DNA of 64,000 nucleotides from an uncultured Christensenella sp. (lineage in GTDB: Bacteria > Bacillota > Clostridia > Christensenellales > UBA3700). The translations under genes were made by a program, and so were the position numbers. Positions 17,726 through 26,197 of this stretch are shown piece after piece. The stretch lies in NCBI GenBank assembly GCA_910584975.1, contig CAJUEA010000001.1, positions 1-64,000 of the forward strand, given 5' to 3'. The notes under the pieces are model-generated. The model had not been told where the DNA came from, searched no databases, and worked only from the letters and a program-made list of their open reading frames with translations. Numbering within the stretch: the first letter of the stretch is position 1; the number at the start of each line of letters is the position of its first letter.

Positions 17726-19622
17726 CTAAATCTCCTCCATATACAAAGGTGTTGTTAAACTTGATATCTTCATGTATTAAATGATAATTTTTCAAATAAT
17801 TATCTAATTGTTCAAATAGGACAGTTTGGTTTAATGCTAATCTAGCATATTCATAATATCTTCTAAATTCAATTTTTGCAAAAGAATCGTTAGAATAAGT
17901 TGGTAACACAATCACATCATAAATGTGAGCAGTATCTTTATTTTTATATAAACGAAGTATACGACCTCTTCTTTGAACAAACTCTCGATAATTGTCATTG
18001 CTTGAAAGTATCATAGCACTTTTAATTGATGGAATATTTATTCCTTCATCTAAGCATTTTATAGCAACTAAATATTCAATATATCCTTTATTAAAAGAAT
18101 CTATTAATTGCATTCTTTCTTCTACATCTTCAGAAGCGGTAAACTTTGATGCCTTACCACCATTTGTTGAAAGCATACAAGTGTTATTTATCAATCTTAA
18201 AATGTGTTCCAAATGGCGAATTTCTTCATTTTCATTTTGTTTTTTAGTTCCTTCAAAATACAATTTGCCATCGCTACAATAAATAATAGTGTGATCTTTG
18301 TCTTTAATATGAGAAAAGATTTCTGCAATTCTAGTGTGCTTTTCTTCTGCCATAGAAATTGCTCTTAAACGTCCACGGTAACCAAGAGTGAATTTTTCCT
18401 CATCTATAATTGTTGTATGTGTAGGATCCATTCCTTGTAACATAAGTTTTGTTGCATTGGCAAATTTAAATTCATCTTCATCAGTCGCATTAACAAAAAT
18501 TGGATGATATTCATAATTCACTAAATATTTACCTAAAGCCTTTTCAATTGGTAAGTCAACTATTTGTCCACCAAACCAATCTAATAATGTTTTTGTTTTA
18601 GTTTCGTCTATACCAAAAACAGGAGTTGCAGACAAGCCTAATTTGTATTTATATTTATTAGAAAGTTCGTTGCTTATTTGGTTTAAGAAATTATGTGCTT
18701 CATCAACTATTAATAATTTTTCAAAATCTATTTTGTCATATAGTTTAACATACCTATCAAGGAAAAAACTTTTTATAGTTGTTATAATTATAATTGGTTT
18801 ATATTGTTGTTTTGCTCGCAAATAATTCGCATAGATTTTAGTTTCACCATCGACAATTTCTCCATGAATTATTTGTATGAGTGCATCAGGAAAAAACGCT
18901 TTTACATCTTCAGCCCATTGTGATGCCAAATGTTTGTATGGAACTGCTATGACAGTAAAAATTTCATTTTTTCTTATAAAATCTTGAATTGAATAAAGTG
19001 CAGTGATAGTTTTACCTGTACCTGTTGCCATAACAAAGAATCCTTTTTGTTCATTTGCATTCCATTTTTCTTTTGCTTCAATTTGGTATGGACGCATAGT
19101 ATATTGAGCAGTTGTTTTTGTGTAAGCACCTTTTTGTTCAACTCTATCTAGCAATTCTTTTTCAAATGCTGTCATAAAATCATAGACATAAAGAGATTTG
19201 TTTGTATTATTCCAAATGCTTTCAAATTCTCTTGTTTCATCATCTATTCTGCCTTCTTGGTCAAACCAGCTTTTATATATTCGAGTTTTCTCATAATTAG
19301 TATTGTATGCTGCACCGGTTTCATTATTTGAACCTATACAAGCAATTGCGTTTCCATCAAAATCTTCCAGTAAAGCAAGTTTGTCGTGATAAATACCACT
19401 AGACCTGATAATAATTTTGACATCAACTATTTTTTCTTTAACAAGCATATATAGTGTTTTTGCATTATCATCTGTAATAAAAGGCAAAGTATTGCGGACC
19501 TCATTAATGAATGAGTTTTCAATAGAATTTCTGTCTAGGTAGCCAGACTGAATAGCGCAAATATCTTCTTCTGAAAGTTTTGGAGATGTTGCCAAATAAA
19601 TTTTTCCACCATTGCGAGCCAT
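17718..19622 (-). CDS. PLD-domain DEAH helicase, Dnd-linked restriction enzyme (N-terminus frameshifted)
   Basis: The N-terminal region is phospholipase-D-like, with HDK at 79-81 and GSNN at 97-100. An SF2 helicase follows: GTGKT at 201-205, VDEAH with DEAH at 307-310, GLSATP, and motif VI QRRGRILR. This domain set matches helicases annotated as phosphorothioation-system restriction enzymes (dnd_restrict_1 type), and the gene heads the operon leading to the SMC-like ATPase and DUF262 protein. The ATG at 19622 is not the natural start: coding sequence continues upstream in the same frame (VGFFSSSALNFISDGLIE) to a frameshift at about 19707, beyond which the real start at 19786 is found. As it stands the gene may give a truncated or no product. 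Confidence 0.82.
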   Translation of the reverse strand: MARNGGKIYLATSPKLSEEDICAIQSGYLDRNSIENSFINEVRNTLPFITDDNAKTLYMLVKEKIVDVKIIIRSSGIYHDKLALLEDFDGNAIACIGSNNETGAAYNTNYEKTRIYKSWFDQEGRIDDETREFESIWNNTNKSLYVYDFMTAFEKELLDRVEQKGAYTKTTAQYTMRPYQIEAKEKWNANEQKGFFVMATGTGKTITALYSIQDFIRKNEIFTVIAVPYKHLASQWAEDVKAFFPDALIQIIHGEIVDGETKIYANYLRAKQQYKPIIIITTIKSFFLDRYVKLYDKIDFEKLLIVDEAHNFLNQISNELSNKYKYKLGLSATPVFGIDETKTKTLLDWFGGQIVDLPIEKALGKYLVNYEYHPIFVNATDEDEFKFANATKLMLQGMDPTHTTIIDEEKFTLGYRGRLRAISMAEEKHTRIAEIFSHIKDKDHTIIYCSDGKLYFEGTKKQNENEEIRHLEHILRLINNTCMLSTNGGKASKFTASEDVEERMQLIDSFNKGYIEYLVAIKCLDEGINIPSIKSAMILSSNDNYREFVQRRGRILRLYKNKDTAHIYDVIVLPTYSNDSFAKIEFRRYYEYARLALNQTVLFEQLDNYLKNYHLIHEDIKFNNTFVYGGDLDD

Positions 19623-19786
19623 TTCGATTAATCCATCTGAAATAAAATTTAAAGCAGATGAGCTAAAAAAACCAACACTACGTTTATAGACTTTCGTGCA
19701 AGTTATAAAGGGTTTAGTATTTGAGAAAAAGCGTTTTCTCCAATACTAGTATAAGAAATATCAATAGGGAAATCTTTAAAATTCAT
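19623..19786 (-). pseudogene. Displaced N-terminus of the PLD helicase gene
   Basis: An ATG at 19786, behind AGGT and a promoter, opens a 27-codon frame (NFKDFPIDISYTSIGENAF...) that ends at TAA 19705-19703. Moving to the -1 frame at C CCT TTA gives ITCTKVYKRSVGFFSSSALN, which runs straight into the 634-aa helicase frame. One missing T in the T-run at 19707-19709 explains it; so would -1 ribosomal slippage on the CCCTTTA heptamer. Confidence 0.75.
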
Positions 19787-19814
19787 TTTTTACCTACAAT
19801 AAAATATTTTTTAA

Positions 19815-19843
19815 ATTATATCATAAAATGACGAAAAAAGCAA
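19815..19843 (-). promoter_or_regulatory. Promoter of the Dnd-linked restriction operon
   Basis: On the minus strand TTGCTT (19843-19838) and TATAAT (19820-19815) are 17 nt apart, placing the start about 20 nt before the ATG at 19786. Confidence 0.7.
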
Positions 19844-19904
19844 TATTAATTTAATAAAATTAATATGGTAGAATGAAAATGGGTTATTTTTTCAACTGAC
19901 AGCA

Positions 19905-19965
19905 GGGCGTGTGCTTGTCTTGAACAAGTGGCGTTCGCTACGCTCCGCCAGACAAGCACACGCCC
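19905..19965. repeat. GC-rich 16-bp perfect inverted repeat
   Basis: GGGCGTGTGCTTGTCT at 19905-19920 and its exact complement at 19950-19965 enclose a 29-nt loop with GGCGTTCGCTACGCTCCGCC. The GC content is far above the surroundings. It lies in the 571-nt gap between divergent operons (19787-20357), which also holds the promoters of both. The short frames in the gap (for example 19995-20246) are not convincing genes. Confidence 0.8.
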
Positions 19966-20121
19966 TACCAAAACTAACACAAAAAAACTAAAAAATGCTT
20001 GCTAGACTTTGCTTAAAGATTAAAATTATAAATAAAACAAAAACGATGGCTAAATTGGTGGTCGTGCGTAAACTTGCCACGATTCCCCAATTTTTTTACG
20101 TCGTCAAAATCGTAAAAATTA

Positions 20122-20150
20122 TTGACAAACAAAAAGGAGTATGCTATATT
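20122..20150 (+). promoter_or_regulatory. Promoter of the RNase III-Smr operon
   Basis: TTGACA (20122-20127) and TATATT (20145-20150) are 17 nt apart. The start would be near 20157, leaving a leader of about 200 nt before the ATG at 20358. The leader contains a small hairpin GGAGT/ACTCC near 20311-20327 and could be a target of the encoded RNase III. Confidence 0.75.
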
Positions 20151-20357
20151 ATGCTTATAACAGAATTTGATAGGTTATATACTCAGTTCAAGGATATCAA
20201 GAAAATAATTCGTATAAATACTAAATGTAGTAGTTATAGTATCTAAGAATAGACTATCGGTAAAGACATTAAAAATTAATCTCGGAGCCTTCTTTGAAAA
20301 TTCTGTTAGGAGTTTAAAACACTCCAAAACAACGGAATATTTATCAAGGAGGCAACC

Positions 20358-22727
20358 ATGGACCAGAAAAACAGGGTTGGCTTTGATTGGCTGACCCTTT
20401 TTAAATTAAAAGAGGAAGAAAAACAGATTTTTATTAGTAGAATCCGCAATAATGTGATTCAATATGACTTGAATCATTTGTGTTCGCTTATCACTATTCG
20501 TGAAGTAAATAGGCATGATGAATTTTACAAAAAAGCTTGTCAGATTATGGTGTTGAACTTTTGTTTAAAGTCAACCACTTTTGCTAGAGATATGCTATCA
20601 GATGATAATTGCGAAAAATGTATTCAACTATATGATAGAAAACAATTTGATAGCAAGTTGCTAAAAGATTTGTTAAACAAATTTTGTTATGCCATGTATC
20701 AAGATATGGATTTAATACGGATTCAAGATTTGCTACGATTCGGTATCATTGAACAAGTTGAATTTTTGAAAGAACAAGAAGTGGAAAAGATTTTTTCGGG
20801 GTTCAAAAAACAAATTGAAAAAATAGCATCAGGGGTTAAATGCTGTTGTTATATTGAAGCAGAAAGAAAAAGTTATAGTTATGAACTGGAAGTTAAAATA
20901 AACGAACAGCTGAATGAATATGTAAAAGAGCAATTTGCGTATGATTTCAATAAATCGAACGATTACAGCAATGGGGTAGTGACTGTTTTTGATAATAGGG
21001 CACAGCGGATAAATAAGATTTTTCAATATGCATTATTTAACAACGAATTTTGGAAAGGACACGAAAATTTCAATATCTTGGCTTTTTTAGACGCAGTCAT
21101 TGAACAAAATGATTTGAGTCATGCAAAAAAGGTGATTAAATATATTTTTAACGAAATATGCAAAAGCAATTTTGGTAAACGCATAGTCGAAAATTCATTG
21201 CCACTAGTGTTTTTAAATGAAGAAATCTTTGTTGAAAGACTGCAAGAAAGAACTTTTCAATTTGCGTTTAAGAGATTCGAAAGTATAAGAAATTTGAGTA
21301 AAATTGCGAATTGTAACCTTTGCTATCCTATTAATTGTTGTGCAAAAGATGCAAATGAAAAATTAGTATTAGGCAAGAGTCTTTCAGAAGAATTCTTCAA
21401 AGAAATGTATCTTGATGATAGTGATAAAGTTCTAACATTATTACGCAATGAGATAATCAAACCAACATATGCATTTTGTGGCAGACAGCAATCGCTGGTA
21501 AACATTGAGGAAAAGGAAAGTGATAAGAATAATTATGCAAAACTTTGTCCTCAATATGATAAGTGGACAATAAGAAATGTTTTTGATTCGTGCACTTTTG
21601 GATTCCATTCTAATATTGCGGATATAAAAGCCGTAGAGGTGTATTGTGATGAGTATTTTACAGCAGAAAACATTTGGAACAGATTCTATTTGAAAATGTT
21701 TTATATGCAAAAACTTGTAAACGACAAAAACAAGTGCTTTGCAAATATGTTCGAAGTGTTTTATGATTTATTCCAGTTCATTGAAAAAATTACAGGAATT
21801 AAAACATCTTATCAACGAGATACAAAAGGCAGGGATAATGCTTTTAACGGGCTAAGGACTTTGCTTTCAAAGTATAATGTGTCGATTGCAGATGAATATA
21901 AGGCAGATTATGTAATCTCGCTTTTGGACAGAAAGGTCGCAAATAGAGAAGAGTCTGAAAAATTTCCAGTTTTGGAACAACTTGGCGATGCGGTGTATGG
22001 TTTAGCAGTTGCAGAAATGCTTTTTTATAATCCACAAGAAAAGAATATGTCTAAGTCGTATACAGAATATATAAGTGCGAAAAATCAAGTGTGTATTGCA
22101 GAAAAAATCGGATTTGATAAATTGTATTTGTCATCATATTCTTTGCCAAGAAAGTACGAAAGGGATATTTTGATAAATCCAGATGTTGAATGGTATATTA
22201 TTCGGCAAGAATCAGAACAAATGGCAAATAGAAAAAAGTATATTGCTGATTCTTTAGAAATGGTGATAGGTGCTATTTGTAAGGATTGTGGTTATCAGGT
22301 GGCAATAGATTTTTGTAAAAGCATAGTTAGAGAGACGTTTTCAAGTAAATTTCCTCAGGAAACTCATTGGAGTGATGAAAGCAGATTGGAATTTGAAAAT
22401 AGATACTATTGGACAAAAATATTGCCAGCACCATATGTCGCATTTGATGATTATGAAGAATATGATGACTACTCTAACAATGACCAATATCATCTATGGC
22501 AAGCGTTTGATAAATTCTTCAAAGCCTATATTTTGGGAACAGAAGACAAAGAAATTCGCAATTATATAACAAACAGTTATTGTGATAATCGTGTATATGA
22601 CGAGTTGGCAAAAATGCGAGAAGTTGACAAAGTCTTTTACGAATATCTGCATTGTGGTTTGAAGAGCGCTGTTGACAAATATGGCGATAGCGTAAAAAAA
22701 AGATATGAAGAAATAATAAAAAAATAA
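20358..22727 (+). CDS. Large RNase III-domain protein, 789 aa
   Basis: The C-terminal third contains a complete RNase III catalytic signature. VLEQLGDAVYGLAVAEMLF carries E540 and D544, and KKYIADSLEMVIGAICKDCG carries D631 and E634, the four acidic metal ligands of the family. The helix NQVCIAEKIGFDKLYL corresponds to the usual region between them. Housekeeping RNase III is about 230 aa with a C-terminal dsRNA-binding domain; here about 480 unrecognised residues precede the domain, about 130 follow, and no dsRBD is obvious. The N-terminal part is helical with several Cys pairs (CCCYIEAE, CNLCYPINCC). The ATG follows AAGGAGG. It is followed by an Smr-domain gene in the same operon, between defence modules. 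A defence or RNA-processing role is inferred. Confidence 0.8.
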   Translation: MDQKNRVGFDWLTLFKLKEEEKQIFISRIRNNVIQYDLNHLCSLITIREVNRHDEFYKKACQIMVLNFCLKSTTFARDMLSDDNCEKCIQLYDRKQFDSKLLKDLLNKFCYAMYQDMDLIRIQDLLRFGIIEQVEFLKEQEVEKIFSGFKKQIEKIASGVKCCCYIEAERKSYSYELEVKINEQLNEYVKEQFAYDFNKSNDYSNGVVTVFDNRAQRINKIFQYALFNNEFWKGHENFNILAFLDAVIEQNDLSHAKKVIKYIFNEICKSNFGKRIVENSLPLVFLNEEIFVERLQERTFQFAFKRFESIRNLSKIANCNLCYPINCCAKDANEKLVLGKSLSEEFFKEMYLDDSDKVLTLLRNEIIKPTYAFCGRQQSLVNIEEKESDKNNYAKLCPQYDKWTIRNVFDSCTFGFHSNIADIKAVEVYCDEYFTAENIWNRFYLKMFYMQKLVNDKNKCFANMFEVFYDLFQFIEKITGIKTSYQRDTKGRDNAFNGLRTLLSKYNVSIADEYKADYVISLLDRKVANREESEKFPVLEQLGDAVYGLAVAEMLFYNPQEKNMSKSYTEYISAKNQVCIAEKIGFDKLYLSSYSLPRKYERDILINPDVEWYIIRQESEQMANRKKYIADSLEMVIGAICKDCGYQVAIDFCKSIVRETFSSKFPQETHWSDESRLEFENRYYWTKILPAPYVAFDDYEEYDDYSNNDQYHLWQAFDKFFKAYILGTEDKEIRNYITNSYCDNRVYDELAKMREVDKVFYEYLHCGLKSAVDKYGDSVKKRYEEIIKK

Positions 22728-22804
22728 ACTATAAGAAATACGTTGTTTTGAATGTTTTAAACTCCAAAAAGTATATCAGAAATATTTTTTTGGAGGATGT
22801 AAGG

Positions 22805-23146
22805 ATGTGTGATAAATGTAAGACAGTTGATTTAGAGGAGTATATGCCAAGTGCTGTTGATGCGTTGAAAATGTTGCAAGAGCAAATACAGGCGGCTAGA
22901 TTATCAAAAATGAAAGCGCTGTTGATTATTCATGGATATGGAAGTAGCGGTGTTGGAGGTAAAATAAGGACAAAAATTCGTCCTTGGCTGATAGCACAAG
23001 AAAACAAAGGAAAAATAAAATCCGTTGTTTTAGGCGAAAATTTTGATGTTTGCAATGAGAAAGCAAGAGAAATAAATAGTAAATATCCGTATTTTAAAGA
23101 TTATTACAATCAATGCAATCATGGCGTTACGATAATTCTAATTTAA
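22805..23146 (+). CDS. Smr-domain protein
   Basis: Smr domains (as at the C-terminus of MutS2) are DNA or RNA endonuclease/binding modules. This 113-aa protein is essentially one Smr domain: VDLEEYMPSAVDAL, then ALLIIHGYGSSGVGGKIRTKIRPWL (the HGxG...GVGG signature) and the terminal GVTIILI strand. The usual N-terminal LDLHG is here VDLEE, a deviation in the motif often linked to nuclease activity. The start at 22805 follows GGAGG. It lies 77 nt after the RNase III-domain gene and is followed by a terminator, so the two form an operon. Confidence 0.85.
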   Translation: MCDKCKTVDLEEYMPSAVDALKMLQEQIQAARLSKMKALLIIHGYGSSGVGGKIRTKIRPWLIAQENKGKIKSVVLGENFDVCNEKAREINSKYPYFKDYYNQCNHGVTIILI

Positions 23147-23167
23147 TTGAATAACTCATCAAAAATC

Positions 23168-23212
23168 GGGGTTAATTTTGTGTTTTGCACGGAATTAACC
23201 CCCTAATTTTTT
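23168..23212 (+). terminator. Terminator of the RNase III-Smr operon
   Basis: GGGGTTAATT (23168-23177) pairs perfectly with AATTAACCCC (23193-23202), followed by TAATTTTTT. Confidence 0.85.
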
Positions 23213-23277
23213 CGTGAATATTTTTTGAATAAAGCAAAATTCTATATGTATTTTTTGCTTCTCACCAAATAAATTAA

Positions 23278-23318
23278 AAACAAATTCGCTTCCCAATTGG
23301 GGAGCGAATTTGTTTTTA
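23278..23318. terminator. Second, strong hairpin terminator
   Basis: AACAAATTCGCT...CCC pairs with GGGGAGCGAATTTGTT around AATT, followed by TTTATATT. Almost symmetric, it could act in both directions. The rest of 23147-23431 shows no gene, only a TATAAT at 23415-23420 just before the next frame. Confidence 0.75.
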
Positions 23319-23431
23319 TATTATTTATTAAAAATGATATATAAAGAAGATAGTAAGTATAGATATTTTGTCTAACTATATTAAACCAAATAAAAATTTT
23401 TAAAAACTTTTGTGTATAATGGGTACAGTAA

Positions 23432-23955
23432 ATGGACAGAAAAACAATTAATCCTTTAGGAAAAACATTTTATTTCAATTTGGATGAATATTCTTGTTGC
23501 AAATTAAAAGCAGGAATTTGTCCACTTGAAGTAATGACAGTAGAGGATTTAAAAAATTGCCTAAAAAGAAAAATTTTTTTATAGAAGAGAATTCTTGGGA
23601 GTATTGTAGTGAATTAGCTAAAAGAATTATAGAATTAGATGACGATGAGAATTGTGATTTCACGCATAGTATTTGGTTCTATTATAATGAAAAGTGTAAT
23701 CATTATTCGTTAGCATATGGACAACATCGCACTTGTATCATAGCACAACTTTATCAAAAAGGAGTGCGTGTAAAATATAATCCACATTTTTCAAAGCAAA
23801 ATGAAAAATGTCGAAAATGTCTTTATATTGATGACGCTTTAAAATTAAAAAAACAAGTAAATATTTTAGATAAACTTTTTAAAACAAAAAAATATAAGAA
23901 ATATATTAGGCTATTAAAGCTTTCACAGAAAACTACTTTAAGAACTTTTATTTAA
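23432..23955 (+). pseudogene. Unknown Cys-rich protein split by a -1 frameshift
   Basis: A frame from ATG 23432 (50 codons) stops at TAG 23582-23584, while a second frame overlapping it runs to 23955. Joined at the run AAAAATTTTTTTA they give a continuous protein of about 174 residues with LAYGQHRTCIIAQLYQKGV (a DGQHR-like segment) and CRKC. Either one A or T has been lost or ribosomes slip on T TTT TTA, the same heptamer as in HIV gag-pol. There is no clear ribosome binding site; TATAAT at 23415-23420 would give an almost leaderless message. The function is unknown. Confidence 0.6.
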
Positions 23956-24117
23956 TAATTTCAAATTAAAACAATATTTAATAAAACTACCATAATCTAT
24001 TTTATGATTTATGGTGGATAGTTTTTGAAGAGAAGTTTAGTTGTTGTTTTAAAGTTGAGATTTAAACTTAAGTTGAATGTTTATATAAATAAAAGTTTTA
24101 TTAATGGAGAGAATGCT

Positions 24118-24438
24118 TTAAAACATTCCTCCATTGTATTTTTTTTGGACTAGAAACCAAATTATAAGGCTAATTGTTAAGCCTATTCCAAAAGATAGCC
24201 AGCCCCAATTTGATTTTGTGAAGAAGTTGACAAATGCGCCACTAATATTTGCAAGAAAAGACACAAACATTCCTATGCCCATTTTGATTGTATATGAGTT
24301 TTTGTCTTCTTCTTTTACATTTTTCCAATGATAGGTATGGAGTATTTCAATTTTCTTTCCGATAATCAATATTAAAGCAATTATCAAAAAAATCAAGGCT
24401 AAAAGAGCCATAATAAAAACTCCGGGCAAATAAATCAT
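24118..24438 (-). CDS. Small three-TM membrane protein (DUF3784-like)
   Basis: This 106-aa protein has three hydrophobic segments (about 5-27, 52-72 and 80-97) with a charged loop KKIEILHTYHWKNVKEEDK between the first two. The layout and size recall DUF3784 proteins of Firmicutes, whose function is unknown. The ATG follows AGGAGAAG. A hairpin overlapping the gene end (about 24104-24135) may act as its terminator. Confidence 0.65.
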   Translation of the reverse strand: MIYLPGVFIMALLALIFLIIALILIIGKKIEILHTYHWKNVKEEDKNSYTIKMGIGMFVSFLANISGAFVNFFTKSNWGWLSFGIGLTISLIIWFLVQKKYNGGMF

Positions 24439-24584
24439 ACACTTCTCCTATAAATATATTATATCATTAAATAAAATTAAAAGTCAATAGCGATAAATCT
24501 ATAATAGTAAAGGGGATATTGATAAAAAAATATTTTATATAATTATAGAGCGTTTCAGCAAATGCATTTCAAAATTAAAAGGAC

Positions 24585-24613
24585 TTGAAATTTTTGATTA
24601 AATATTATATAAT
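24585..24613 (+). promoter_or_regulatory. Promoter of the nuclease-helicase gene
   Basis: TTGAAA (24585-24590) and TATAAT (24608-24613) are 17 nt apart, about 30 nt before the ATG at 24649, which has GAAGGAG as ribosome binding site. Confidence 0.75.
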
Positions 24614-24648
24614 ATATTATAGCAAGTGGGAAAACGAAGGAGAATAAT

Positions 24649-26163
24649 ATGAAACCAATCAATTTATATGTTTTGACAAGAGTTTGTTGTGGGGAAGCGA
24701 AGGATACTTTTAAAGATTTTTTTGAGCAACTATCTATTTCAAAAGAAACAAAGCTGAAACCTCATGAGATAGAAAGTTTGAACAAGCTTGTTGATAATAT
24801 GTTATTGCATAATATAGAAATTGACAATATGGATTATTTTTATTTGGGTTACGAAATTCCACAAATAGGCAAAGAATTTGATATGTTGAAAATTGGAGAA
24901 GCTTGCGTTTTAAATATTGAATTAAAGAGTGAAGAAAACATTGAAGATATCTTAAAGCAAATGAGGCAAAATAAATATTATTTATCACATTTGGGCAAAA
25001 AAATTGAAGTGTACACTTATGTTAGTAGTAATGACAAAATTTACAAATTATCTGATGATGGAAATAGTTTGATTGAAACAACTTTTGAAAATTTGAATAG
25101 GACATTGCAAGAAATTCAAGAGTGCTTTGTTGGAGAATTAAAAAGTTTATTTAGAGTTTCAAACTTTTTAGTTTCTCCTATCAATAATATTGATAAATTT
25201 ATTGACGGTAACTATTTTTTAACATTGCAACAGCAAAGTTTTAAAGAAGAAATATTGAGTACGATTAGCAAAAACGCGAGTAAAACAGAGTTTTTTGCGA
25301 TAACAGGCAATGCTGGAACAGGAAAAACATTACTAATTTATGACTTGGCAAAAGAATGTGCAAAAAAGGCTCTAACGCTAATCATACATTGTGGAATGTT
25401 ATCAGAACAACATAAGCAATTAAATGATAGTATTGATAACTTATATATAATATCGGCAAGAGATATGGATTGGTTAAATTTAAATAGATATGAGTACATC
25501 ATTATTGATGAAACGCAAAGGAATTTTCCATATCAATTTGAAAAACTAATTTCACTTGCGAAAAAAAATAACACAAAGCTATTTATCAGTTATGACTCTA
25601 CACAAACACTTTCAAAAAAAGAAATTAGTCATAATATAAAGGGGAAAGTGCAAGAAATTGATGGATTAAAGGAATATAAATTGTCAAATAAAATCAGGAC
25701 AAATCCATCAATGGCAAATTTTATAAAAGCGTTGTTTGACCTTGGTAAAAAAACAGGTATTAAAGATTGTGCGAATGTTGAAATTGTTTATGCAAATGAT
25801 TTTTCGGAAACTGAAATTTTAATTGAGTATTACAAGAAAAAAGAATTTAAGTTTATAGGATATACAGAATCGAGTATGGCAAGACGAAAAATTGATTACT
25901 TGGATAAAGATATAAACACTCATGCAGTAGTTGGACAAGAATTTGACAATGTTCTTATGGTTATTGACAATGCGTTTTATTATGGCGAAGACAATAAATT
26001 ATATGCATTAGAGCATCCTAATCCAAATTATATTTATACAAAATTGCTATATCAAGGATTAACAAGAGTTAGAGAAAAATTGGTTTTGATTGTGGTTGAC
26101 AACAAACAAGTTTATAATAAATTATTAGATTTGTCGAAATATGCAATAAAGCAATGTAGATAG
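24649..26163 (+). CDS. PD-(D/E)xK-type nuclease fused to an SF1 (DUF2075-like) helicase
   Basis: The N-terminal 130 residues look like a restriction-type nuclease fold: GYEIPQIGKEFDML with D78, and LNIELKS with E91-x-K93, followed by a Q/Y-containing helix (MRQNKYYLSHL). The rest is a superfamily 1 ATPase: LQQQSFKEEIL (Q-motif-like), GNAGTGKT at 220-227, IIIDETQR with DE at 287-288, and a late GLTRVREKLVLIV segment typical of motif VI in DUF2075 proteins. Predicted action: ATP-driven movement on nucleic acid with cleavage. It stands alone behind its own promoter in a defence-type region, followed by a DprA-like gene 34 nt later. Domain assignment is from motifs, not a search. Confidence 0.75.
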   Translation: MKPINLYVLTRVCCGEAKDTFKDFFEQLSISKETKLKPHEIESLNKLVDNMLLHNIEIDNMDYFYLGYEIPQIGKEFDMLKIGEACVLNIELKSEENIEDILKQMRQNKYYLSHLGKKIEVYTYVSSNDKIYKLSDDGNSLIETTFENLNRTLQEIQECFVGELKSLFRVSNFLVSPINNIDKFIDGNYFLTLQQQSFKEEILSTISKNASKTEFFAITGNAGTGKTLLIYDLAKECAKKALTLIIHCGMLSEQHKQLNDSIDNLYIISARDMDWLNLNRYEYIIIDETQRNFPYQFEKLISLAKKNNTKLFISYDSTQTLSKKEISHNIKGKVQEIDGLKEYKLSNKIRTNPSMANFIKALFDLGKKTGIKDCANVEIVYANDFSETEILIEYYKKKEFKFIGYTESSMARRKIDYLDKDINTHAVVGQEFDNVLMVIDNAFYYGEDNKLYALEHPNPNYIYTKLLYQGLTRVREKLVLIVVDNKQVYNKLLDLSKYAIKQCR

Positions 26164-26197
26164 TTAAAAAAACTATTGATATTGTACTTTTGCATAA

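Noticed and set aside
17718..19622. Type I or III restriction R subunit
   Set aside because: No methyltransferase or specificity gene is adjacent, and the PLD domain plus dnd neighbours point to a Dnd-linked enzyme.
19995..20246. 83-aa protein upstream of the RNase III gene
   Set aside because: It overlaps a consensus promoter, has no ribosome binding site and no family-like features.
20358..22727. Housekeeping rnc gene
   Set aside because: It is more than three times too long and lacks a recognisable dsRBD and the usual smc/ftsY neighbours.
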